NCBI RefSeq assembly: GCF_004363725.1 | Contig: NZ_SNZF01000009.1 | Span: 62,001-126,000, forward strand | Direction: 5' to 3' | Length of the DNA stretch: 64,000 nt | Source of the DNA: Aquamicrobium defluvii | GTDB taxonomy: Bacteria; Pseudomonadota; Alphaproteobacteria; Rhizobiales; Rhizobiaceae | Shown here: piece by piece, positions 38,286 to 46,754 of the stretch | Layout of the letters: each line of letters starts with the position of its first letter | How positions within the stretch are numbered: position 1 is the stretch's first letter | The notes under the pieces: model-generated | The model's database searches: none | What the model was told of the DNA's origin: nothing | The model's input: the letters and a program-made list of their open reading frames with translations, nothing else | Position numbers and translations under genes: made by a program

Positions 38286-39446
38286 CTAGCGTTTGTGGCC
38301 GGTATCGAGCCGGCGTTCCATATATTGAGAATAGCGCGACATCCCGAAGCAGAATACCCAGAAGATCGCGGCCGCAAATATGTAGCCGGTCTTCGCGGTT
38401 TGCGGCGTTGCCCATGTCGGGTCGCCCGAGATGTTCTGCTTCACGACGCCGAGCAGGTCGAACATCGAGATGATGAGCACCAGCGTCGTATCCTTGAACA
38501 TGCCGATGAAGGTGTTGACAATGCCGGGGATCACCAGCTTCAGCGCCTGTGGCATGATGATGAGGCCCATCTTCGGCCAGTAGCCCAGGCCGAGCGAATC
38601 CGCCCCCTCATATTGCCCCTTGGGTATCGCCTGCAATCCGCCGCGCACGACCTCCGCCATATAGGCCGAGGCGAAAAGCGCCACGCCGATCAAGGCACGC
38701 AACAGCTTGTCGAAGCTCGTGCCGGGCGGCACGAACAGCGGCAGCATGAAGCTGGCCATGAACAGCACCGTCACCAGCGGAACGCCGCGCACGGTTTCGA
38801 TGAAAATCACCGATAGAAGCTTGACGATGGGCATGTGCGAGCGCCGCCCGAGCGCCAGAATGATACCAAGCGGCAGCGAAACCACGATGCCGACATAGGA
38901 AATCACCAGGGTGACCATGAGACCGCCCCAGAGCGGCGTCTCGACATAGCGCAGCCCAAACGCACCGCCGACCAGAAGCAGGAAGGCGACGAACGGGAAG
39001 ACCCCGAAGAACAGGATCGCGTTGAGCTTCTTGAAGGGAGCGCGCGGGATGAGCAGCGGCGCCAGCAGCAAGATGAAGAGGATGCCGGTCAGGACCACGC
39101 GCCACCGCTCGTCCATCGGATAGCGCCCGAACATGAACTGGCCGAAACGGCCGCTGACGAACGGCCAGCAGGCACCGGACCATCCGGCCGGCAGCTGGCC
39201 GCCCTGCTCCGTCGTCAGGCATGCCGTGCGGTCGGTGCCGGTCCACACCGCGCTGAAAAACAGCCAGTCCAGTATCCGCGGCAAGAACGAGGCGACCGCG
39301 AGAAGCGCGATTATCGTCAGCACCGAGTCGAAAGGCGTCGCGAACAGGTTCTTGCGCACCCATGCGCCGAGACCGGTCTGTGACCGCGGAGCCGTCTCGG
39401 CCAGGGCCATTTCCGTACGCACCCAGGAGATGTCATGTTCCTGCAT
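38286..39446 (-). CDS. aapM: general L-amino acid ABC transporter permease AapM
   Basis: A protein of 386 residues, the long permease form typical of Aap systems (HisM family proteins are nearer 240). Extra N-terminal helices precede the conserved permease core, with [22 protein letters not shown] and the EAA loop [28 protein letters not shown] lies within the end of aapQ, nine bases before the ATG at 39446, which supports that start and coupling to aapQ. Confidence 0.93.
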   Translation of the reverse strand: MQEHDISWVRTEMALAETAPRSQTGLGAWVRKNLFATPFDSVLTIIALLAVASFLPRILDWLFFSAVWTGTDRTACLTTEQGGQLPAGWSGACWPFVSGRFGQFMFGRYPMDERWRVVLTGILFILLLAPLLIPRAPFKKLNAILFFGVFPFVAFLLLVGGAFGLRYVETPLWGGLMVTLVISYVGIVVSLPLGIILALGRRSHMPIVKLLSVIFIETVRGVPLVTVLFMASFMLPLFVPPGTSFDKLLRALIGVALFASAYMAEVVRGGLQAIPKGQYEGADSLGLGYWPKMGLIIMPQALKLVIPGIVNTFIGMFKDTTLVLIISMFDLLGVVKQNISGDPTWATPQTAKTGYIFAAAIFWVFCFGMSRYSQYMERRLDTGHKR

Positions 39447-39449
39447 GGC

Positions 39450-40634
39450 TCATCTCTCCTTCAGCGCCATTTTGGTATTGAACCAGTTCATGAACAACGA
39501 GGTGAGAATGCTGATGCTGAGATAGACGGTCATGAAGATGACCACCACCTCGATCGCCTGCCCTGTCTGGTTGAGGATCGTGCCTCCGATGGCATAGAGA
39601 TCCGGGTATCCGATCGCCACCGCCAGGGACGAGTTCTTCGTCAGGTTCAGGTACTGGCTGGTAAGAGGCGGAATGATGATGCGCATGGCCTGCGGGATCA
39701 CCACAAGGCGCAATCCGTCATTCGAGCTCATTCCAAGCGCTGAATAGGCTTCCGTCTGCCCCTTCGGCACCCCCATGATGCCTGCACGCACGATCTCGGC
39801 GATGAACGAGGCGGTGTAGAAGGAAAGCGCCAGATAAAGCGACAGGAATTCCGGCTTGATGTTGGTGCCTCCGGTCAGGTTGAAGGTGCCCTTCTGCGGA
39901 TAGTCCACCGACACCGGCATGCCGGAGACGAGGTAGGCCAGCAGCGGCAGGCCGATGATGAGGCCGGCGCTCGTCAGGAATACCGGGAACCTCTCGCCGG
40001 TTGCCATCTGCCTGGCCCGGGCGCGCCGCGCGACGTACCAGCTCAGGATGACGGCAGCGACAAAACCGGCCAGGATAAGCCCCGAACCGGGTTCCCACAC
40101 CAGTTTCGGGAAATAGAAACCCCGATTGTTGAGATAGGAGCCTAACGGAAGCGACAGGCTGTCGCGTACATTGGGCAGCACCGCCAGAACGCCCTGATAC
40201 CAGAACAGGATGACCAGCAGCGGCGGTATGTTGCGGAACACCTCGACGTAGATCATCGCCAGCTTGCGTATCAGCCAGTTCTGGGAAAGCCGGCCGATGC
40301 CGACGAGAAAGCCCAGTATGGTTGCCGTCACGATGCCCGCCGCCGCCACAGCCAGCGTGTTGGCGATGCCGACCAGAAGCGCGCGCCCATAGGACGAATC
40401 GGAGGTGTAGTCGATCAGGCGGTCGGAAATATCGAAGCCGGCGCGGCCGCGCAGAAACGCAAAGCCGGTGGAAATGTTGGAGCGCCGCAGATTTTCGATC
40501 GTGTTGTCGACAATCCACCAGATTCCCAGCGCCAGCAGCGCGACGAGAAGCAGCTGGAAGAAGATGCTGCGCACCCTCGGATCGTAGATCAGCGGGACCC
40601 GTACGGATTCTTCTCTGATGACATGTTCTGACAC
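39450..40634 (-). CDS. aapQ: general L-amino acid ABC transporter permease AapQ
   Basis: A protein of 394 residues, again the long Aap permease type. It has a periplasmic insert after the second helix region and the core segments YVEVFRNIPPLLVILFWYQG and AGIMGVPKGQTEAYSALGMSSNDGLRLVVIPQAMRI. The start is GTG at 40634 (V-S-E-H-V-I), with AAGGGGA five bases upstream; a nearby ATG is out of frame. It is separated from aapJ by about 98 bases containing a strong hairpin. Confidence 0.92.
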   Translation of the reverse strand: MSEHVIREESVRVPLIYDPRVRSIFFQLLLVALLALGIWWIVDNTIENLRRSNISTGFAFLRGRAGFDISDRLIDYTSDSSYGRALLVGIANTLAVAAAGIVTATILGFLVGIGRLSQNWLIRKLAMIYVEVFRNIPPLLVILFWYQGVLAVLPNVRDSLSLPLGSYLNNRGFYFPKLVWEPGSGLILAGFVAAVILSWYVARRARARQMATGERFPVFLTSAGLIIGLPLLAYLVSGMPVSVDYPQKGTFNLTGGTNIKPEFLSLYLALSFYTASFIAEIVRAGIMGVPKGQTEAYSALGMSSNDGLRLVVIPQAMRIIIPPLTSQYLNLTKNSSLAVAIGYPDLYAIGGTILNQTGQAIEVVVIFMTVYLSISILTSLFMNWFNTKMALKER

Positions 40635-40699
40635 ATGGTTCCCCTTAACCTGGTGTCTGTCCCTGCCGGCCTTTGTTTTGTTGTTCCGGCAAGAAAGAA

Positions 40700-40725
40700 G
40701 ACCGGGGAGCACATGCTCCCCGGTC
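40700..40725 (-). terminator. strong hairpin between aapJ and aapQ
   Basis: GACCGGGGAGC pairs with GCTCCCCGGTC around ACAT, an 11-bp perfect stem just after the aapJ stop. On the minus strand it is followed by CTTCTTTCTTG, a moderately T-rich run. It is likely a partial terminator or 3'-end stabiliser that lets the periplasmic AapJ be made in excess over AapQMP. Confidence 0.65.
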
Positions 40726-40732
40726 ATTCCGC

Positions 40733-41761
40733 TTAGCGGATCGGCATGCCGTATTGCAGGCCGCCCTTGGTCCACAGCGCATTGATGCCGCGCGAGATCT
40801 TGAGCGGGCTGCCGGAGCCGACGTTACGCTCGAAGATTTCGCCGTAATTGCCTGTAGCCTTGATGATATTCACCACCCAGTCGTTGCTGAGTCCAAGATC
40901 GGTGCCGATCTTGGTCTCCGCCTCGGTGCCGAGCAGACGGCGAATGTCGGGATTCGAGCTGTTCTTCATCTCGTCGACATTGGCCTGCGTGATGCCGGCT
41001 TCCTCGGCGTTCAGCAGCGCGAAATAGGTCCACTTGGCGATATCGAACCACTTGTCGTCGCCCTGGCGCACCGAAGGCCCGAGCGGCTCCTTGGAGATGA
41101 TCTCCGGCAGAACGACGTGATCGTCCGGCGCCGACATCTGCAGGCGCACCGCATAGAGACCCGACTGGTCGGTCGTATAGGCGTCGCAACGGCCGGCGTC
41201 ATACGCTGCGTTGGCTTCCTCGAACTTCTCGAACACCACAGGATTGTATTCCATCTTGTTGGCGCTGAAGTAGTCGGCGAGGTTGAGTTCCGTCGTGGTG
41301 CCGGCCTGCACGCATACGGAAGCGCCGGAAAGCTGCAGTGCGGAATTCACGCCCGGCAGCTTCTTGGCGTTGATCATGAAGCCCTGGCCGTCATAGTAGG
41401 TGACGCCCGCGAAATTGAGGCCGAGCGCCGTATCGCGGTTGACCGTCCAGGTCGTGTTGCGCGAGAGAATATCCACCTCGCCCGACTGGAGCGCCGTGAA
41501 GCGGTCCTTGGCGCTGAGACCGGTGAACTTCACCTTGGTTCCGTCGCCGAAGACAGCGGCGGCGACGGCGCGGCAGTAGTCGACGTCCAGGCCAGTCCAT
41601 TCACCCTTGTCGTTGGGGGCGGAGAACCCGGCGAGCGCGGTGTTGACGCCGCACTGGACGAAACCCTTCTTCTTGACGTCGTCAAGCGTATCGGCGCTTG
41701 CTGCGGTGGCTACAACGCCGATCGCGGCTGCGCTCAAAAGACCGATTGCCAACTTTTTCAT
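40733..41761 (-). CDS. aapJ: general L-amino acid ABC transporter substrate-binding protein AapJ
   Basis: A protein of 342 residues, the longer binding-protein class specific to Aap/Bra-type general importers. The signal peptide ends near TAASA (residue 23). The mature N-terminus is DTLDDVKKKGFVQCGVNTALAGFSAPNDKGEW, and AVAAAVFGDGTKVKFTGLSAKDRFTALQSGEVDILSRNTTWT follows. It binds a wide range of L-amino acids in the periplasm. It is the first gene of aapJQMP; a 443-base upstream region holds its promoter. Confidence 0.94.
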   Translation of the reverse strand: MKKLAIGLLSAAAIGVVATAASADTLDDVKKKGFVQCGVNTALAGFSAPNDKGEWTGLDVDYCRAVAAAVFGDGTKVKFTGLSAKDRFTALQSGEVDILSRNTTWTVNRDTALGLNFAGVTYYDGQGFMINAKKLPGVNSALQLSGASVCVQAGTTTELNLADYFSANKMEYNPVVFEKFEEANAAYDAGRCDAYTTDQSGLYAVRLQMSAPDDHVVLPEIISKEPLGPSVRQGDDKWFDIAKWTYFALLNAEEAGITQANVDEMKNSSNPDIRRLLGTEAETKIGTDLGLSNDWVVNIIKATGNYGEIFERNVGSGSPLKISRGINALWTKGGLQYGMPIR

Positions 41762-42204
41762 AACCCACAGACCCTTTTCTGTTATCCGGGATCCGACCCG
41801 GCTTCGTCGTGCCTAGGCGACCTTGCCGGCCGCTTTCTCCCGGGATGTAAAGTCGTTGCAGACCCGTAACCCGCTCCCATTCACGCACATCATCGAAGGC
41901 GATAATCTTCGTGAGGTCAAGAAAAATGAATGATTGGGCCAGCCTTTGCGCCCCCTGCGAAAGAAGGGGTTGATTTTCCGGGATGATTTGCCCGGAATCC
42001 GGCAGGAATCTTCCCTTGCGGAACCGTCCGGAATGTCCTCCATGCGACAAAAAATGTCGCTTGATTGCCTCAAAAATCATGCCTGACGACCCGTTTCCAA
42101 CAGGCTGGATCAACAGAGCGGGTGCCTCTGAGCGACCGCCCGAGGTTGCGCCACGCCGGGCGCGGGCCTAAGACTCCGGCACTTTTCATTGGGATGATCG
42201 GGAT
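41762..42204. other. intergenic regulatory region between aapJ and metC
   Basis: This is a 443-base non-coding stretch between two divergent genes. It contains a 7-bp hairpin TTCCGGG/CCCGGAA (41976-41997), which would lie in the aapJ leader, and the palindrome at 42044-42060. No riboswitch of the SAM type is recognised before metC, and no convincing small gene is seen. Both promoters should be here, but they are not clear enough to place. Confidence 0.6.
42044..42060. promoter_or_regulatory. palindrome GCGACA-N5-TGTCGC upstream of aapJ/metC
   Basis: A perfect inverted repeat with six-base arms around AAAAA lies in the shared promoter region of aapJ and metC. It has the form of a dimeric regulator site, for example of a nitrogen or amino-acid regulator. 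No known consensus is claimed. Confidence 0.4.
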
Positions 42205-43374
42205 ATGGACAAGAACAGCCTGGAACTGGGTGTGAACACGCGACTTGCGCATTGCGGAAACGACCCGCGCGAATTTCACGGCTTCGTGAATCCTCCCGTC
42301 GTTCACGCCTCGACGGTTCTCTTTCCCGATTCGGCAACGCTTGTCAGCCGCTCGCAAAAATACACCTACGGCACACGCGGCACCCCGACCACCGATGCGC
42401 TGGCCTCGGCGATCGATGAACTCGAAGGCTCCGCAGGCACGATTATCGTTCCGTCCGGGCTTGCCGCAGTCACCATACCGCTGCTGACCTTCGCCGAAGC
42501 CGGCAGCCATGTGCTGATCGTCGATTCGGTCTACAACCCCACCCGCCACTTCGCCGACACCATGCTCAGCCGGCTTGGGGTGGACGTGGAGTATTACGAC
42601 CCGCACATCGGCGCCGGCATCGAGGCCCTGATCCGCCCGAATACGAAGGTGGTGTTCACCGAATCTCCTGCCTCGAACACGTTCGAGGTGCAGGATATCC
42701 CGGCCATTTCCGCAGTAGCCGGAAAGGCCGGCGCCGTGGTGATGATGGACAACACCTGGGCCACCCCGCTTTACTTCAGGCCGCTGCATCACGGCGTGGA
42801 CATCTCGATCCACGCCGCCACCAAATATCCCGCAGGGCATTCCGATGTCCTGCTCGGAACGGTGTCGGCCAACAGGGAACACTGGCAGCGTCTGCACGAC
42901 GGGCTCATCACGCTGGGTTGCTGCGCTGCACCCGACGATGTCTATCAGGTGCTGCGCGGCCTGCGCACCATGGGCATCAGGCTGGAGCATCATCGCAAGA
43001 GCGCGCTGGACATCGCCGGCTGGCTGGAGACCCGCCCCGGCGTCTCGCGCGTGCTCCATCCTGCCCTGCCCAGCCATCCCGATCATGCCATCTGGCAGCG
43101 TGACTTCTCCGGCTCCAGCGGCATTTTCTCGATCGTTCTGGCCGGCGGCGGCCAGAGGCAGGCGCATGCATTCCTGGACGCGCTGCGAATTTTCGGGCTG
43201 GGCTATTCGTGGGGCGGATATGAAAGCCTCGCGGTACCGGTCTCGCTGGCCGACCGCACGATCGCCAAAGGACCTTATGAAGGCCCGGTCATACGTCTCC
43301 AGATCGGGCTGGAAGACGTGGAGGATTTGAAGGCCGACATCCAGCGTGGACTCGAAGCGGCCGCAGCGGTCTGA
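42205..43374 (+). CDS. metC: cystathionine beta-lyase
   Basis: A protein of 389 residues of the Cys/Met PLP-enzyme family. The PLP lysine lies in SIHAATKYPAGHSDVLLG (about 197-214), preceded by MMDNTWATPLYFRPLHHGVDI, and the N-terminal YGTRGTPTTDALASAIDELE is conserved. The sequence is of the MetC type found in Hyphomicrobiales, cleaving cystathionine to homocysteine in methionine synthesis. Related lyases cannot be strictly excluded. It is divergent from aapJ. Confidence 0.9.
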   Translation: MDKNSLELGVNTRLAHCGNDPREFHGFVNPPVVHASTVLFPDSATLVSRSQKYTYGTRGTPTTDALASAIDELEGSAGTIIVPSGLAAVTIPLLTFAEAGSHVLIVDSVYNPTRHFADTMLSRLGVDVEYYDPHIGAGIEALIRPNTKVVFTESPASNTFEVQDIPAISAVAGKAGAVVMMDNTWATPLYFRPLHHGVDISIHAATKYPAGHSDVLLGTVSANREHWQRLHDGLITLGCCAAPDDVYQVLRGLRTMGIRLEHHRKSALDIAGWLETRPGVSRVLHPALPSHPDHAIWQRDFSGSSGIFSIVLAGGGQRQAHAFLDALRIFGLGYSWGGYESLAVPVSLADRTIAKGPYEGPVIRLQIGLEDVEDLKADIQRGLEAAAAV

Positions 43375-43614
43375 AATCGTCCCTGCCTTGACGCGCGCGA
43401 CAATATCGCGGGCATTTTTGCAGGCTACAGGAACCCTCTCACCTGAACGGCGAGGGTTCTGCCTTTCAGCATTCTCTTCAAGGTCCGGATCTCCAAAAAA
43501 TCATTCTCACAACGCCTCGTTCGAGGGCAGCGCATTCCTTTATCCGATGCGCCTGCATCGGCAGACTTCGGCCTTGCAACAACAGGCCCGGTTTGTCGGC
43601 GAGGACGCACCAAC

Positions 43615-44142
43615 ATGAGTTTCAGATTCAAGACCGCATTCGACAGCACGAACGCAGCGCTCTCCGCAGAGCCGGGGAACGCCCGGGCGAAGTTCGCCGC
43701 CCGTTCCCGTCTCGGCGAAGGCGTGAACAGCAACGTTGCCATCCGGCAGTTCAATGTCGCTGTCGATGAACCGGAAGTGCTTGGAGGAACCGACACCGCG
43801 CCCAATCCTGTCGAATACATCCTCGCCGCTCTCGGCTCGTGTCAGGAGATCACCTACCGGCTTTATGCGGATGCTCTGGGCATTCCGGTAAACGGCGTGT
43901 CGGTACGGATAGAAGGCGACATCGATCTGCGGGGCCTGTTCAACGTCGACAAATCCGTTCGCCCCGGTTTTCAGGGGATCGTTGCCGAAGTAACCATCGA
44001 CAGCACGGCGCCCGAGCAGGATCTGCTTCGGCTCAAGAGCATAGTCGACCGTCACTGCCCCGTTCTGGACATTCTTCGCAATCCGACGCCGGTGGAACTC
44101 GATCTCCGTCACAACAAGGTTTCCGAACTCGAAGCCGTATAG
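43615..44142 (+). CDS. OsmC family protein
   Basis: A protein of 175 residues with the OsmC/Ohr fold. The two conserved Cys are in ALGSCQEITYRLYADALGIPVNGV (about 75-98) and IVDRHCPVLDILRNPTPV (near 143-160). Such proteins reduce organic hydroperoxides through these thiols. A GAGGA element lies about nine bases before the ATG. It is a single gene followed by the tRNA-Pro. Confidence 0.87.
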   Translation: MSFRFKTAFDSTNAALSAEPGNARAKFAARSRLGEGVNSNVAIRQFNVAVDEPEVLGGTDTAPNPVEYILAALGSCQEITYRLYADALGIPVNGVSVRIEGDIDLRGLFNVDKSVRPGFQGIVAEVTIDSTAPEQDLLRLKSIVDRHCPVLDILRNPTPVELDLRHNKVSELEAV

Positions 44143-44292
44143 GCTGCAAGCCTCAGCTGCATCAGCCGAAATCAGATGCTTTCCGATCGGTAAGTTTCAA
44201 AAGCGGGCTTGCGTACGGGCAATCGTGCTGATACGGCATCCGTCATCTTCTGAGGTCGGCACTCGGCCTGCTGCCTTTCAGGAGACGGTCAT

Positions 44293-44369
44293 CGGAGTGT
44301 AGCGCAGCCTGGTAGCGCACCTGATTTGGGATCAGGGGGTCGCGTGTTCGAATCACGCCACTCCGACCA
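44293..44369 (+). tRNA. tRNA-Pro (anticodon TGG)
   Basis: A complete cloverleaf. The acceptor CGGAGTG (44293-44299) pairs with CACTCCG (44359-44365), the anticodon stem-loop is CTGAT-TTGGGAT... with TGG, and the T arm is CGCGTG-TTCGAAT-CACGCC. The discriminator A and an encoded CCA (44367-44369) complete the gene. Confidence 0.97.
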
Positions 44370-44478
44370 CTTTTCACCGTTGGAAAACCATGCTGCGGCG
44401 TTTGCGATCTTGCCGCCGCGCTCTTTGCGCAGTAAGCAGTCGGCAACGGCTGAATGGCCGAACAGCAATGAGGTTTCC

Positions 44479-44784
44479 ATGTCCGCGCGCATTTTCAGTC
44501 CCGCCAAGACTGCCATGCAATCCGGCACCGCAAAGACCGGCTACTGGGTTCTGGAGTTCGAACCCGAACAGCCGCGCAAGATCGACCCCCTTATGGGCTA
44601 CACGACCTCCGGCGACATGAAGAGCCAGATCAGGCTTCGTTTCCAGACGAAGGAAGAGGCGATCGCCTATGCCGAGCGTGAAGGTCTGGCTTATCGCCTC
44701 CAGGAACGCAATCTGCCGAAGCGGCGCCAGATTTCATATGCCGACAACTTCCGCTATGACCGCCGCACACCCTGGACGCATTGA
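44479..44784 (+). CDS. ETC complex I subunit-like protein, NDUFS4-like
   Basis: A protein of 101 residues. ARIFSPAKTAMQSGTAKTGYWVLEFEPE opens it, and the conserved DPLMGYTTSGDMKSQIRLRFQTKEEAIAYAEREG follows at about 37-70, with a C-terminal NLPKRRQISYADNFRYDRR. This is the family of the complex I accessory subunit NDUFS4 (AQDQ). It most likely joins NADH dehydrogenase, as bacterial orthologues do. GAGG lies before the ATG at 44479; the longer open frame upstream is the tRNA-Pro region. Confidence 0.9.
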   Translation: MSARIFSPAKTAMQSGTAKTGYWVLEFEPEQPRKIDPLMGYTTSGDMKSQIRLRFQTKEEAIAYAEREGLAYRLQERNLPKRRQISYADNFRYDRRTPWTH

Positions 44785-44829
44785 ACAACATATCCGCCAC
44801 GCAGGATGAAACGCCTGCGGCGGACGTAC

Positions 44830-44906
44830 GGTCCCGTAGCTCAGCCGGATAGAGCACCGGCCTTCTAAGCCGATGGTCGCAGGTTCGAATCCTGCCGGGA
44901 TCGCCA
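44830..44906 (+). tRNA. tRNA-Arg (anticodon TCT), integration target
   Basis: The acceptor GGTCCCG (44830-44836) pairs with CGGGATC, with one G-T pair. The anticodon loop is CTTCTAA with TCT, the T arm is GCAGG-TTCGAAT-CCTGC, and the discriminator G is followed by encoded CCA (44904-44906). Its last 19 bases are repeated exactly at 55899-55917, showing that the neighbouring element integrated here and restored the tRNA. Confidence 0.97.
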
Positions 44907-46022
44907 TTCTCTTATTTCTCCGTTGTTTTCCAAGGTGTTATCCTCGGTATTCTGACTAACAGGATTGCCGTTAGTCAATTCAGTGTCGAAGGCCTTGGCC
45001 GATTTGTCCATAGCAGATCGCGCCAGAAGCTTGCGTTGAGCCTCACGGCAGTAGCGCTCGACCTCTCGGATGTCGGTGTGGCCGGTGATCGACATGATCT
45101 CCAGGGCGGAGCATCCGGCTTCCGCCAGACGGCGGCAGGCGGCCTTGCGAAGACCATGAGGAGATGATCCCTCCGGAAGTCCTGCCTTCGCTGCCGCGCC
45201 CGAGATATAGGCCGAGAAGGCCTTCTCCGACCGTGCCTTCTCATTGCCTTTCGAGATGAAGGTCGCGGCCGATCGAGGGCACTTCTGGATGAAGCGCCGC
45301 AGGTCTGCATGGACCGGGATATGAAGCTCAGCACCGGTCTTCTTCGCCTTCACGACGATCAGATCGTCATGCAGGTTCGCCCAGCCGATTCGAACCGCGT
45401 CCGACCGTCGGAGGCCGGTGTGGAGAAGAATCTCCATCGCGACTCGCTGCGGCGTGTCCTCAGGCCACCGAGCCCGATAGGCAGCGATGTCGTGCTCCGT
45501 CCATGTGCGATGCCCATCGGTCTTGATCTTCGGCTTCTTGGCCGCCCTGACCGGATTGTCCGTTCGGAGCCCTGCTCCCACAGCATAGTCGAAGACCCCG
45601 ATCAGCCGCTTGCGGAAGTTGCTTGCCGCTGCCGGCGTGTCCGCCATCTCGTCGATCAGGTTGTTCACATGGTGCGTCTTGATGGTCGCAATCGGACCAT
45701 CACCATGCTTCTCCCGAAACCGCTCAAGGATGCCGCGATAGACCGCCTGCGTCGATGAGGCCAAGGCCCTGAACTCGGTCGATGCATAGTAACCGACTAT
45801 GGCCGCGCCGATCGTGCCGGGCGCGTTCCTCGTGGTCTTCTCCGCCTGCTCGGTAGCGTCCATCGCAGCATGATAGGCCTTCCAGAAGGCCTCCGATTTA
45901 TACGGGCCAGGTAGAGCAATACGGGGATGACCGGGGCGGCGAAGATAGATCCGCCGCTTCCCGGTCCTGTCCGTATACACGTTGACGTATTTCAACCGCT
46001 TCTCGCGCACGCCTTGTCCCAA
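44865..46022 (-). CDS. int: tyrosine-type site-specific integrase
   Basis: Up to 385 residues. The N-terminal arm- and core-binding region is followed by the catalytic domain with Arg in LHTGLRRSDAVRIGW (about 208-222), His-x-x-Arg in SPHGLRKAACRRLAEAG (about 287-303), His in ITGHTDIREVERYC and the Tyr just after. It would join the circular element to tRNA-Arg. The last residues (EWRSRQDSNLRPSA) are encoded by the tRNA-Arg gene itself, so the C-terminus comes from the attachment site. The start is uncertain: TTG at 46022, GTG at 46010 or a slightly later codon. It overlaps the HTH gene by about 31 bases. Confidence 0.92.
   Translation of the reverse strand: MGQGVREKRLKYVNVYTDRTGKRRIYLRRPGHPRIALPGPYKSEAFWKAYHAAMDATEQAEKTTRNAPGTIGAAIVGYYASTEFRALASSTQAVYRGILERFREKHGDGPIATIKTHHVNNLIDEMADTPAAASNFRKRLIGVFDYAVGAGLRTDNPVRAAKKPKIKTDGHRTWTEHDIAAYRARWPEDTPQRVAMEILLHTGLRRSDAVRIGWANLHDDLIVVKAKKTGAELHIPVHADLRRFIQKCPRSAATFISKGNEKARSEKAFSAYISGAAAKAGLPEGSSPHGLRKAACRRLAEAGCSALEIMSITGHTDIREVERYCREAQRKLLARSAMDKSAKAFDTELTNGNPVSQNTEDNTLENNGEIREWRSRQDSNLRPSA
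44888..44906. repeat. attL core of the satellite (19 bp)
   Basis: AATCCTGCCGGGATCGCCA forms the 3' end of tRNA-Arg, from the T arm through CCA. It is identical to 55899-55917. The integrase gene lies directly inside it and its last codons run into the tRNA. Confidence 0.9.
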
Positions 46023-46234
46023 TAGTTGTCGTTGCAGGCCACCATGGCCTTGCCGTCGAAAAGCAAATCTAGGTCGTGTCTATCATAAAGCTCAACTCCG
46101 AATAGCTGGCGCGGGGCCGGGATTGCCCCGGCCTGCCGCTGCTTGTCGAAATGACTGGGGCTGATCCCGAGATACGCCGCCGCCTGTGCCCTACGAAGGC
46201 CACGAGGAAGGATGTCACAGGCCGGCACGGTCAC
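45992..46234 (-). CDS. AlpA/excisionase-like helix-turn-helix protein
   Basis: About 80 residues. The core LRRAQAAAYLGISPSHFDKQRQAGAIPAPRQLFG (in pieces, about 13-46) is a MerR/AlpA-type HTH, followed by VELYDRHDLDLLFD. Small AlpA-like proteins act as excisionases or activators of satellite and prophage integrases, and this one directly precedes int. The start is a GTG at 46234 or at 46228; GGAGG sits three or nine bases upstream respectively, inside the end of the previous gene. It was partly hidden in a longer open frame. Confidence 0.78.
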   Translation of the reverse strand: MTVPACDILPRGLRRAQAAAYLGISPSHFDKQRQAGAIPAPRQLFGVELYDRHDLDLLFDGKAMVACNDNYWDKACARSG

Positions 46235-46754
46235 ATGCCTCCGACACCGCAGGATCAATACCCAGCGTCCGGTGCAGCCCGTCGACAGCCTCGTCGTCAT
46301 CGGCCTCGGGCTCGGGTCGGGTCCAGATTTCTGTGAAGCATTCGACTCCGCGCTTGCGGGCCTCGATCTCCAGCGCATCCTCGACCCGCTCCTCCAGCGG
46401 CACGCCCTCATCAGGCGACAGCTCCAGCTCGTGGAGCGGTATGAACTGGCGCAGCGGTTTCGGCTCGGGCGGCATCTTGCCCCCCATGGCCTCGTACTGC
46501 CGCACAGCCTTCTCTGCCACGATCTTGGCGAGAGGGGAATTGATCGCCCACTGCACCCCCGATCCCCGCGCGGTCGGTTTCGGGGAATGGGCGAGGTACT
46601 TCCCCTTCTGGTGCGCCAGAAGCGCACCGTTCACCTCCATCTGAAGCTCCGGGATGGTGATGTCGATGAACGCCATGGGCGTCCACTTCCGCGAGAAATC
46701 TGGCGAGCGCGGCGTCATCTTCACGCCCATCACGTTGACGGTCAGGTCGGTCAT
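46215..46754 (-). CDS. unknown satellite protein (179 aa)
   Basis: A protein of 179 residues that I do not recognise with confidence. The N-terminal half (about 25-100) looks like a compact beta-rich domain, with FIDITIPELQMEVNGALLAH followed by KGKYLAHSPKP. The C-terminal part is acidic and Glu-rich (PLEERVEDALEIEARKRG). It starts with ATGA overlapping the head-closure stop and ends inside the HTH gene start, so it belongs to the same operon. It may be structural or regulatory; no function should be assumed. Confidence 0.72.
   Translation of the reverse strand: MTDLTVNVMGVKMTPRSPDFSRKWTPMAFIDITIPELQMEVNGALLAHQKGKYLAHSPKPTARGSGVQWAINSPLAKIVAEKAVRQYEAMGGKMPPEPKPLRQFIPLHELELSPDEGVPLEERVEDALEIEARKRGVECFTEIWTRPEPEADDDEAVDGLHRTLGIDPAVSEACDRAGL

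Noticed and set aside
42061-42204. SAM-type riboswitch before metC
   Set aside because: The expected SAM-II core sequence and pseudoknot could not be found.
42070-43167. A 365-codon minus-strand frame opposite metC
   Set aside because: It has no recognisable domains and lies antisense to a clear PLP enzyme; such shadows are common in G+C-rich DNA.
44243-44446. A minus-strand frame covering tRNA-Pro that gives a DSNTRPP-like peptide
   Set aside because: This peptide is the usual result of translating a tRNA gene; there is no gene here.
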